Assembly: GCA_030147525.1 (NCBI GenBank)
Contig: JASBVF010000056.1
Span: 186,001 to 250,000, forward strand
Direction: 5' to 3'
DNA: 64,000 nt
Source of the DNA: Bacteroidota bacterium
GTDB lineage: Bacteria > Bacteroidota > Bacteroidia > Chitinophagales > Saprospiraceae
Shown one piece after another: positions 27,252 to 34,839 of the stretch. Made by a program: the position numbers and the translations under genes. Below the pieces are notes generated by a model, which was not told the DNA's origin, searched no databases, and was given only the letters and a program-made list of their open reading frames with translations. Within the stretch, counting starts at the first letter, position 1; each line of letters starts with the position of its first letter.

Positions 27252-27259
27252 TACTTTTG
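27252..27259 (+). promoter_or_regulatory. -7 promoter box of the pseudouridine synthase gene
   Basis: TACTTTTG matches TAnnTTTG exactly, 44 bp before the ATG at 27303. Confidence 0.45.
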
Positions 27260-27302
27260 CAGCTAAAACCACAGTACCGGTTACAGACGAAAAAAAATTA
27301 CC

Positions 27303-28508
27303 ATGGAAAAAGATCAGCCAAAGAAAAAAAATACCGCCAGACCCAAACGAAATCCTGCCAAGGACGACGGCGGCGAATCCAGCACAAGCAACAAGCCAAA
27401 GGCTGATTTTTCAAAAAAATCAACCGGTAGCAAAGACGCACCCCGCAGGGAAGGAAGACAGGATCGTGAAAAACGAACGGACAGCAGGGATGCCGCCGGT
27501 TTTTCGAAAAAATCTTCTTCGGGAAGAGATAAGCCCAGGAGGGACGATTCAAAAAAATCCGAAAAGAAATTCAGCCGAAGCGACGAACCCCGTTTTTCAA
27601 AAAAAACAGCCCCCTCAAAAGGCGGGCCTCGCAAAGCAGCAAAACCCGGCAGTAAAAAAGAGCCATTCTGGGCGCCTTTCGCCAAAAAAGAACCCGTCAG
27701 AAAAGAGGAACCGGACACACGCCCGATGCGGGAACCCCGCCCCCGGCCAAAACCCGCTCCAAGAACACAGTCTGCTCCTTCTCCGGCCAAACTTGAGGAA
27801 CCAATGCGGCTCAACAAATTCATTGCGCATTGCGGAATTTGTGCACGGCGGCAGGCAGCAGAGTATGTAAAACAAGGCTTCGTCACCGTCAACGGTGAAG
27901 TGGAACCGAATCCGGGCTACCTTGTTCAACCGGAGGATAAAGTCACTTTCAAAGGAGAACCAGTCAGCATCGAAGAGCGCAAGGTTTACATTTTGATGAA
28001 CAAACCCAAAAACGTCATCACCACCGCCAACGATGAAAAAGGCCGCAAAACCGTACTTGAAATCGTGGGTAAAAAAGTCAGCGAACGCATTTTCCCCGTG
28101 GGCCGCCTCGACCGCATGACTACCGGTCTGCTGTTGCTCACCAACGACGGCGATCTGGCTAAAAAACTGTCCCACCCAAAGCACAAAGTCCAGAAATTTT
28201 ACATCGCTACGCTCGACAAGCCCATCAACAAGATAGACATGGAGCGCATTCAAAAAGGCCTGACCCTGGAAGACGGCCTTGCAATCGTCGATGGCATCGA
28301 TTACGTAGACGGTAAAAAGGACGAGGTGGGCATCGAATTGCACATCGGTAAAAACCGCATCATCCGCCGGATTTTCGAGCACCTGGGTTACGAAGTAATC
28401 AAACTCGACCGGACCTACTACGCAGGTTTGACCAAAAAAGATATCGGACGGGGGCACTTCCGGCATTTGACCGAAAAAGAAGTCGTCATGCTGAAGCACT
28501 TTAAGTAA
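27303..28508 (+). CDS. RluB/RsuA-type 23S/16S rRNA pseudouridine synthase with long basic N-terminal tail
   Basis: The 401-residue protein has a first stretch of about 160 residues that is a low-complexity Lys/Arg/Ser/Pro tail with repeated FSKKSS/KPRRDDSKK motifs. An S4 RNA-binding domain follows at about 165-225 (MRLNKFIAHCGICARRQAAEYV). The catalytic domain contains GRLDRMTTGLLLLTNDG near residue 265 (catalytic Asp in RLD) and the KNRIIRRIFEHLGYEV block. It isomerises uridine in rRNA; whether the target is 23S (RluB/RluE) or 16S (RsuA) cannot be settled here. The tail probably binds RNA non-specifically. A terminator follows. Confidence 0.88.
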   Translation: MEKDQPKKKNTARPKRNPAKDDGGESSTSNKPKADFSKKSTGSKDAPRREGRQDREKRTDSRDAAGFSKKSSSGRDKPRRDDSKKSEKKFSRSDEPRFSKKTAPSKGGPRKAAKPGSKKEPFWAPFAKKEPVRKEEPDTRPMREPRPRPKPAPRTQSAPSPAKLEEPMRLNKFIAHCGICARRQAAEYVKQGFVTVNGEVEPNPGYLVQPEDKVTFKGEPVSIEERKVYILMNKPKNVITTANDEKGRKTVLEIVGKKVSERIFPVGRLDRMTTGLLLLTNDGDLAKKLSHPKHKVQKFYIATLDKPINKIDMERIQKGLTLEDGLAIVDGIDYVDGKKDEVGIELHIGKNRIIRRIFEHLGYEVIKLDRTYYAGLTKKDIGRGHFRHLTEKEVVMLKHFK

Positions 28509-28563
28509 ACGCACCAGTCCTGTCTATTCGCCGTTTTTGGCGTGAGCGGATTTTTTAAAAAAG

Positions 28564-28611
28564 AAGGCCTGACATTTAATTTGCCGTGAGGCAGGCTATG
28601 TGTCAGGCCTT
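28564..28611 (+). terminator. Probable terminator of the pseudouridine synthase gene
   Basis: AAGGCCTGACA (28564-28574) pairs exactly with TGTCAGGCCTT (28601-28611), followed by TTCTTATTT. The loop is 26 nt and the T run is short, so efficiency is uncertain. Confidence 0.7.
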
Positions 28612-28639
28612 TTCTTATTTTTCGAAAAAATTTGCGCCA

Positions 28640-30397
28640 ATGAAACTTCCTTCCCTCCCCTACCTCGCCCAAACGTTCTCGTCTGTTCTTCGCCGTTTCC
28701 CTTTGGTTATGTTGTCCGCCACTGCCGGTGTGCTGGCTGTGATGATGCTGATTGAAGGTATGTTCGAAGACTACGACACCAACATTGCAAAAATTCTGAT
28801 GACTGCCGGACTTGGTATACCCTTGTTACTTTGCGCTGCCATTGCTACTGAAAAGTGGCAACTGGAGGGAGCAAGTAAATGGCTGCCATCACTTGGCGCT
28901 CTGGCCTTGCTTACGGTGTACTATTTCACGCTTGAACTGGGAGAAAACGACCCCGGCGCCACGACGATGATCCGTTTTGCAGGACTGAACCTGACGGCTC
29001 ATTTGCTCGTAGCTTATCTACCTTACCTGGACAAAACGCCGGTTGAGGATTTCTGGGAATACAACAAACGGCTATTTGGCAATTTCGCTGTCGGAGCATT
29101 CTACAGCCTGGTGATTTACGCAGGTTTGAGCATTGCCATCCTTGCGGTGGATAATCTTTTCAACATAGACATCGACGACAACATCTACGGTCACTTGTTT
29201 GCCTTAATAGCCGGCATTTTCAATACAAGCTACTTCCTCGCCAACTTCCCCCCGCAGTTCGAAGGTTTAACGGATGAAAACAGCACCTACACCGCCGCGT
29301 TTAAAAACCTGTCGAAGTTTATCCTCATTCCGATCGTTGGCATTTATTTTTTGATTCTTTACGCTTACTCGGTGAAAATACTGGCGACCTGGGAACTGCC
29401 GCAGGGCTGGGTTTCCTCGCTGGTACTGGGTTTTTCGGTAGCGGGTATTTTTACCTATTTGCTGAATTATCTTTTGGTGAAATTCGACGACAGCAACATC
29501 GTGGGCGGCTACCGGTGCTGGTTTTTCTATGTGCTGCTGCCGATGGTGGCACTGCTTTTTGCTGGTATCGGGCGCAGGCTGAACGATTATGGCGTTACGG
29601 AAGCACGCTACGTGGTGGCCACGGCAGGAGTTTGGCTACTGTTGATGAGCTTGTATTTTATTTTTTCAAAAAAAGACAACATCAAGTTCATCCCCGCCAG
29701 CCTTTCGATTTTTGCGTTGCTGACGGTGCTGGGGCCGTTCAACGCTTTCAAGGTTTCGGAGCGAAGCCAGGTTGGGCGGCTGGAGGCGGTATTGATGAAA
29801 AACAATATGCTGGAGAATGGAAAAGCTGTGCCGGCCAAAGATTCGCTGTCCGCCGAAGATGCGGAGGACATTCGCTCCATTTTGAGCTATTTGAGAGAGT
29901 TTGAGCACTTTTCTCCGGTTGCAGGATGGTTTGGGCTTGAGGAAGATGCGAAAAGCCCGGATTGGGCGCAGCTGAATAAAATCATGACCGAACTCAAAGT
30001 TGACAGAGCCTCCACGACGCAACCTTTTTGTAATGCCTTTTTCCCGAATCAAAAGGGTTTTGGATTGGCAGGGTTCGACACGCTGTACCTCCGTGTAGCG
30101 CTCTCCTCCAATCTGGAAAACAACCAAGGTTTCAAAATTTCTGAATCTCAGCAGGTTATTGAATGGAGAGAAGACGGTGATCTGAAGGACAGTTTCGATT
30201 GTCAGGCGTACCTTAGTTTTCTTGCGGAGAAATACGATTGCGGCGGAGGTCCGTTCGCACAGGCTGACGCAACGGTGGAAATTGCAGGCGAGCGTTATAC
30301 TGCAAAATTAATTTCGGAAAGTATATCGTTTGAAAAGGGAGAAAACCTTCATTTGAAGGATTGGAATGGAGCTATTCTCCTGAGAAAAAGAGAATAA
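28640..30397 (+). CDS. DUF4153 domain membrane protein
   Basis: The ATG at 28640 (MKLPSLPYLAQTFSSVLRRFP) is chosen because the residues upstream would come from the preceding terminator hairpin; length 585. The first 380 residues contain roughly ten hydrophobic helices (for example LVMLSATAGVLAVMML, GLGIPLLLCAAIA), matching DUF4153. The last 200 residues are soluble (EDAEDIRSILSYLREFEHF onwards) and probably cytoplasmic or periplasmic. Role unknown. It appears monocistronic. Confidence 0.8.
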   Translation: MKLPSLPYLAQTFSSVLRRFPLVMLSATAGVLAVMMLIEGMFEDYDTNIAKILMTAGLGIPLLLCAAIATEKWQLEGASKWLPSLGALALLTVYYFTLELGENDPGATTMIRFAGLNLTAHLLVAYLPYLDKTPVEDFWEYNKRLFGNFAVGAFYSLVIYAGLSIAILAVDNLFNIDIDDNIYGHLFALIAGIFNTSYFLANFPPQFEGLTDENSTYTAAFKNLSKFILIPIVGIYFLILYAYSVKILATWELPQGWVSSLVLGFSVAGIFTYLLNYLLVKFDDSNIVGGYRCWFFYVLLPMVALLFAGIGRRLNDYGVTEARYVVATAGVWLLLMSLYFIFSKKDNIKFIPASLSIFALLTVLGPFNAFKVSERSQVGRLEAVLMKNNMLENGKAVPAKDSLSAEDAEDIRSILSYLREFEHFSPVAGWFGLEEDAKSPDWAQLNKIMTELKVDRASTTQPFCNAFFPNQKGFGLAGFDTLYLRVALSSNLENNQGFKISESQQVIEWREDGDLKDSFDCQAYLSFLAEKYDCGGGPFAQADATVEIAGERYTAKLISESISFEKGENLHLKDWNGAILLRKRE

Positions 30398-30459
30398 GTA
30401 TATTGTGTTGCGAACGGAGAACTGCCGCAACACAAATCAGCAAGGAAAATCAAACAGAA

Positions 30460-30639
30460 TCAGCAGTAACCAACATCGCTGTAATCGTCCCAGAAAAGGT
30501 CACGTGGCTTGGCAACGGACTGTTCACGGGCCTCAGCAGGCGCTTCGATTTTGTCTGTTTTTGCATTTACTTTTTTTACTTTGTCTTTGGATTTCTCCTC
30601 CCGATCCTTGTGGCGGATCATTTCGAATAATTTTTTCAT
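30460..30639 (-). CDS. Small highly charged protein of 59 residues
   Basis: An ATG at 30639 opens a 59-codon frame ending TGA at 30460-30462. The product starts MKKLFEMIRHKDREEK, continues as a Lys/Glu-rich stretch with many charged residues, and ends in an aromatic/acidic tail RDLFWDDYSDVGYC. It fills an otherwise empty 550-bp gap between the DUF4153 gene and mgsA. The upstream region (30640-30760) is A+T-rich and holds an 8-bp-arm palindrome at 30725-30748. No family recognised; the clean ATG, biased composition and convergent position favour a real gene, but this is not proven. Confidence 0.5.
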   Translation of the reverse strand: MKKLFEMIRHKDREEKSKDKVKKVNAKTDKIEAPAEAREQSVAKPRDLFWDDYSDVGYC

Positions 30640-30951
30640 GGGTAAAATGAATGGTCTTTTGGCAGCTCAATCAGAGGTGATTTCAATCATTGAATTGCCG
30701 GTGAATAAAATTTACAAACCCAACACGAACATTGCACAGTATGTTCGTAAAAAGAGCAGGTATTTTCACAATATTTCATAAAAAAAATATCGTACCAAAT
30801 ACGTAATGCCGCAGGGTCTTTTTTCTTTGCAATTTACAATTTATCGTTTTAAGGTTTCAATCCCCGTTATTTGGTATTTTACATGCTCATTTTGAGCGAA
30901 TTACGGATGGAAGGAACTAAAAAATATCACCTGAATACAGAATTTCTTATC
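30640..30951. other. A+T-rich intergenic region with a palindromic site
   Basis: This 312-bp gap separates two divergent starts (small charged protein and mgsA). ACGAACAT-TGCACAGT-ATGTTCGT (30725-30748) is a perfect 8-bp-arm palindrome and may be an operator. Several TA-rich runs could be promoters. I see no RNA gene or other coding frame in it. Confidence 0.5.
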
Positions 30952-31326
30952 ATGAAAATTGCCCTCATCGCTCACGACGGAAAAAAACCTGAAATGGTCG
31001 CTTTTGTCCTGAACAACAAACCCATGCTGAAGAACGCTGCCATTTTTGCCACCGGCACGACCGGCAGCCACATCGAAAAAGCAGGAATTGACGTAGAACT
31101 TTTGTTATCCGGACCAAAAGGAGGCGACGCTCAAATTGCAACGCTGGTGGCAGAAGGTAAGATCGACCTGGTCATCTTCTTCCGGGATCCCCTCGACAAA
31201 CACCCGCACGAACCGGACGTTCAGATGCTCATGCGTATTTGTGATGTTCACAACATTCCGCTGGCAACAAACCCGGCCGCTGCGAAGCTGCTCCTGGCTG
31301 GTTTGGCTTCGCTGAAAGAGGAGTAG
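30952..31326 (+). CDS. mgsA: Methylglyoxal synthase
   Basis: Start ATG 30952 (MKIALIAHDGKKPEMVAF) aligns with the Bacillus enzyme; 124 residues. The active-site elements are present: ATGTTGSHI (phosphate-binding, about 36-44), SGPKGGDAQI (about 55-64) and FFRDPLDKHPHEPDV (about 78-92) with the catalytic Asp in RDPL. It converts dihydroxyacetone phosphate to methylglyoxal and phosphate, a bypass used under phosphate limitation. Slightly shorter at the C-terminus than typical (about 137). It converges with the GT2 gene, with a 13-bp gap. Confidence 0.93.
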   Translation: MKIALIAHDGKKPEMVAFVLNNKPMLKNAAIFATGTTGSHIEKAGIDVELLLSGPKGGDAQIATLVAEGKIDLVIFFRDPLDKHPHEPDVQMLMRICDVHNIPLATNPAAAKLLLAGLASLKEE

Positions 31327-31339
31327 AACGCAAGATTTT

Positions 31340-32572
31340 TCAGGATTGACGGTCAATTTTCCGGTAAGCTTCGAGAAGGCTTCGGGCATTAGTGCCACAT
31401 TCACGTTTTTGTTGAGCCAGCAACCAGGCTGCGGCTTCCGTGACTTCCACATCAGGGTAAAATTCGTCACGTGCAAAGTGAACGTATTTCATCATCAAAA
31501 ACGCATCGAACCAGCGCCAGAAGCGCTTCCCGAACGTAGTCCGGTTCGACGTATGCACCTGAATTTCAGCGAGTTTTTCTTCGAAATTTTGAATTCGTAA
31601 AAAATCAGCCACACTTTCCGGTAGTTGTGCAGTCAGCTCATTTACATTTTTCACTTTGTAAAAATCCAAACTGAAAAATGTTTTCAAATCTTCGAAACTT
31701 CGTGGGTTGTAGGTCAGGTAGCCTTTGCCTGATTTCAGCAAATCGTTGACGGCCTTGCCCGTACCGAAGGGCACCCGGTGCGATGGGCGTGGCGAAGGGA
31801 TGACCTTCGTCCCGGTTATTTCACCGAAACCGCCCAGCGGGATGAATTTGTGGAGGAAGTAAAAATCTTCGCCCGCCTGCCGCCGGTTCATTCCGCCCTG
31901 CTGCTGGTAGGCGTCGCAGCGCACGGCCATGCTGCTGCCGATGGTCTGCCAGGCATGTGGGTAACCCGCCCAGCGTTGGGCATGGACGTAGTAACGCAGG
32001 TGTAGTTCGTACATCGTGATCGCCTCGTAGATTTCATCGCCGAAATCAGGTCCGGAAAGCGGGTGCTCGAAATAAATTCCGGCCGCCTGTGCATTCGGTT
32101 TTTCAAAAAAATACTGCTCCAGCGCTTGCAGGTAATTACGTTCGCAGCGGCTGTCGGCATCGAAGCAGGCGATGATGCCTCGTGGATTGAACGCCCGCTC
32201 GAAGCGGTAGCAGGCTTCGTCCATCCCGATCTTGCGGGCGAGACCGACGCCGGCGTGTTTCACCGGCAATTCTTCCAGTAAAATGTGGAAACGCAGGTGC
32301 GGCTGACCGTTTTCCTGCGCCCAGCGGAGAGCCTGCTCGTAAGTTGCCTGGTTTTTTTGCTTTATCGCCGCCGGCGCATTCTCCGCATGGTTGACGACGA
32401 CGATGACTTCGGTGTCGCACTTCGGGCGGTCGCATTTTTTCAGTGCCATCAGGCTCAGCAGCAGAAAATCTTCGTCGTGGCAGGGGATGACGACCACGAT
32501 GCCCAGCAACGGCGATGGCCGCTTGTGGATGAGCGGGGGGAAAAGACCACGTTGCTGAAGGTAGGGAGTCAT
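31340..32572 (-). CDS. Glycosyltransferase family 2 protein
   Basis: The 410-residue protein has GT2 motifs IVVVIPCHDED (about 26-36), VIVVVNHAEN (about 56-65) and ACFDADSRCERNYL (about 133-146, DAD metal-binding). A downstream region QTIGSSMAVRCDAYQQQGGMNRRQAGEDFYFLHK holds the ED of the catalytic base. There are no membrane helices, so it is probably a soluble or peripherally bound enzyme. Donor and acceptor unknown. Not in an operon: it converges with mgsA and has its own 135-bp upstream spacer. Confidence 0.8.
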   Translation of the reverse strand: MTPYLQQRGLFPPLIHKRPSPLLGIVVVIPCHDEDFLLLSLMALKKCDRPKCDTEVIVVVNHAENAPAAIKQKNQATYEQALRWAQENGQPHLRFHILLEELPVKHAGVGLARKIGMDEACYRFERAFNPRGIIACFDADSRCERNYLQALEQYFFEKPNAQAAGIYFEHPLSGPDFGDEIYEAITMYELHLRYYVHAQRWAGYPHAWQTIGSSMAVRCDAYQQQGGMNRRQAGEDFYFLHKFIPLGGFGEITGTKVIPSPRPSHRVPFGTGKAVNDLLKSGKGYLTYNPRSFEDLKTFFSLDFYKVKNVNELTAQLPESVADFLRIQNFEEKLAEIQVHTSNRTTFGKRFWRWFDAFLMMKYVHFARDEFYPDVEVTEAAAWLLAQQKRECGTNARSLLEAYRKIDRQS

Positions 32573-32706
32573 GCAGTAATTTTGGGGCGAAGGTAAGTTT
32601 TCAAATTTTTACAAACATCAACGGGCTGAATTCGTGCATGAAATTCCCGGGACCGGAAAGACAAAATGATTGCTGGTAAGAAAGTTAGAGCCAAGCATGC
32701 ATCAAA

Positions 32707-33201
32707 TTATTTCAAAAACACCCCAAACTCCTCCACTTCCCGAATCTGAACATCGATGTTTTCAAGCAGGGTAGTAGCAAGCGAAAGTCCGAAATAATCC
32801 ACTTTCACCGGGAAAGACTTGTGGGTCCTGTCCACCATCACGGCAACTTCAATTTTTTTAGGCAGGGTATCCAGTAGGGGTTTACAGGCATAGAAAATGG
32901 TCCGGCCCGTGTTGGCGACATCATCGGCAACGATAATTACTTTGCCTTGCAGGGAAGTTAACGGCAGGTCAATTTTCACCTCGGAAGCCAGCGGATTGGC
33001 AGGATTGATATGCAGACCAGTGAGGGTTATTTTTTGCCGGGTAATGGAGCTTAGCTGGCCATGCAGCAAACGGGCGAAGGTCATCCCGTTGTTGTTGATA
33101 CCCGCCAGAATGATTTCCGGTTCTTCGAAATTATTTTCGAGAATCTCATAGGCGAGCCGCCTGATTTTCTGCCTGATCTGCCGGTCCGTGAGGATTTTCA
33201 T
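32707..33201 (-). CDS. PyrR-like phosphoribosyltransferase
   Basis: The 164-residue protein has the PRPP-binding signature VIIVADDVANTGRTIFYA at about residues 85-102. The order of strands (RRLAYEILENN at the start, ILAGINNNGMTFA near 32) resembles PyrR, the bifunctional uracil phosphoribosyltransferase/pyr attenuator. RNA-binding residues cannot be judged. No pyr genes are nearby. An adenine/hypoxanthine-type PRTase is less likely given the PyrR-like N-terminus. It diverges from the coiled-coil membrane protein gene. Confidence 0.75.
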   Translation of the reverse strand: MKILTDRQIRQKIRRLAYEILENNFEEPEIILAGINNNGMTFARLLHGQLSSITRQKITLTGLHINPANPLASEVKIDLPLTSLQGKVIIVADDVANTGRTIFYACKPLLDTLPKKIEVAVMVDRTHKSFPVKVDYFGLSLATTLLENIDVQIREVEEFGVFLK

Positions 33202-33310
33202 GAATAAAAAAGGATGGTTAGCAATTACAAAATGACGGGGTGAAATTATGGATTAAGTTGCTATCTTGGGCTAAACTTCCCACTATTCCATTGAAAAACT
33301 GGCTTTCATT

Positions 33311-34150
33311 ATGAAAATACGCAAAAACTGGCTCGGCCAGCCGCACATCGAGCACGAGCGCATTACCTCCACACTCGTCGCTTACGAACAAGAACTGACC
33401 GCCAACCGGGCTCTTCAGAAAAACGAGGAATTGCTGAAAAGCATACACATTCTGCTGAAGAAAGCAGGGGAGGCTGCCAACCAATACATCTACGATCAGG
33501 CCTGGAAACTTTTTCATTCTGCTAAACGGCTGGAAATCATGTCGTTCTCGCTCGAAAAGCTGCGCACCGAAATGGTCAAACTCAACAAGGAAGCCGTAAA
33601 GGCAACTCCCTGGAGGAAGGAAAGTATTCTGCAACTGACTTCCGTCAAACAGGAAGATTTCACGGAGGCCAACATCGAACAGATCCGGGAAAAAATCGCT
33701 GAGGCAATGTTCCTGCTGCACGACCACTACGATAACGTGTACCTGCGTATCAACCGCCGGAAACGGCAGATAGCCCTGGTCTCAGTTTTGCTTGGTGCTG
33801 CCATCGGCGGATATCTGCTCCTCAACTGGGGGAATACGAAAATTTATACCATCGCCATCATTGGCGTCATCGGGTCGCTGTTCAGTACGGCTGTCACGCT
33901 GACCACAAGCTCTGTCAATGAAAAAACGCCCGACCAGGTACTTGGCGCATGGATTACCTTTCTTCGGCCCTTCATAGGCGCAGCTTCGGCACTGATTGCG
34001 AACATCCTGCTGGAATCCGGCATCATTTCCCTGCTCGGCGGCGGCGATCAGGTGATCAACGTGATAGCATTTGTCGCAGGTTTTAGTGAGCGATACATCA
34101 TCAATGCACTTGAAAATATCGTAAAACCTGAAGCCAAAAAGGATAGTTAA
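33311..34150 (+). CDS. Hypothetical membrane protein with helical N-terminal domain
   Basis: In this 279-residue protein, residues 1-150 are mostly charged helix (for example KLRTEMVKLNKEAVKA) and likely form a coiled bundle in the cytoplasm. The rest holds three or four membrane helices (IALVSVLLGAAIGGYLLL, TIAIIGVIGSLFSTAVTL, ASALIANILLESGIISLL, VINVIAFVAGFSERYI). The GFSERYIINALE ending is reminiscent of small conserved membrane proteins in other phyla, but I cannot name a family. Monocistronic. Confidence 0.65.
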   Translation: MKIRKNWLGQPHIEHERITSTLVAYEQELTANRALQKNEELLKSIHILLKKAGEAANQYIYDQAWKLFHSAKRLEIMSFSLEKLRTEMVKLNKEAVKATPWRKESILQLTSVKQEDFTEANIEQIREKIAEAMFLLHDHYDNVYLRINRRKRQIALVSVLLGAAIGGYLLLNWGNTKIYTIAIIGVIGSLFSTAVTLTTSSVNEKTPDQVLGAWITFLRPFIGAASALIANILLESGIISLLGGGDQVINVIAFVAGFSERYIINALENIVKPEAKKDS

Positions 34151-34216
34151 TTAACCAGCAGAAAACAGTGATCAGGTTTTCATCGGGATTTTAAAAACTT
34201 AGTCCCGATTTAACAA

Positions 34217-34687
34217 TCAAGCTCCCGGGACCCTGGTAGTTGCAAACAGACGCCGAATGCTGTACCGGCCGCTGCCGTTTACCCAAATCATCAGCAAACC
34301 ACCAATGATTGCAAGGTTTTTCATAAAAAGTACCCCTTGCATCCGCCGGTAAATTTCTTCCCCTTCAATTTGAATCTGGGGGCAGGAAATTTTCACCATG
34401 CATTCAAACGGCACGTTCCAGAAGTCATGAACGATGAAAGTGACCGGAACCCAGTAAAGTAACAGCAGGAACGCACCGAGGCTGGCCCTGTAACCCAGCA
34501 GCACCATCAAGCCGCCCAGCAGCAAAACAAAAATGGCCCCGTACAACAACATATCCTGGTTCCAGGTAAGGCCATAAAAACCCATCTTTAACTGGGTTTC
34601 CTTGAAAAAGAAAATCGAATCATAAGCCTCGTACAGAAAAATAAATGCGAGGAAAATACGCCCGAGAAGATCTACAATATTTTTCAT
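34217..34687 (-). CDS. DoxX-family membrane protein
   Basis: The 156-residue protein has four hydrophobic helices, opening with LGRIFLAFIFLYEAYDSIFFF (residues 9-29). LLLGGLMVLLGYRASLGAFLLLLYWVPVTFIVHDFW follows in the centre (about residues 56-91), and LAIIGGLLMIWVNG lies near the C-terminus. This is the DoxX/SURF4-like pattern. Members are small inner-membrane proteins, some linked to quinone or redox functions; no specific role is evident here. It converges with the preceding membrane protein and diverges from the GH113-like gene. Confidence 0.8.
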   Translation of the reverse strand: MKNIVDLLGRIFLAFIFLYEAYDSIFFFKETQLKMGFYGLTWNQDMLLYGAIFVLLLGGLMVLLGYRASLGAFLLLLYWVPVTFIVHDFWNVPFECMVKISCPQIQIEGEEIYRRMQGVLFMKNLAIIGGLLMIWVNGSGRYSIRRLFATTRVPGA

Positions 34688-34839
34688 CTTGTTATTTCAT
34701 TTTACCCAAACCAACCTGCCAAGTGTCTGAACTTTTACAGGCGGGTTTGCCGCCTCTAAATCAAAACTTCAAAAGTACTTCCTTTCCTGAAATTGATACC
34801 ATCAGGCATCGAATGCTTTTGAAATGAAAAACATAAACC

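Noticed and set aside
27247-27870. 207-codon frame overlapping the pseudouridine synthase tail
   Set aside because: Different frame of the same low-complexity DNA; the other frame continues into S4 and catalytic domains.
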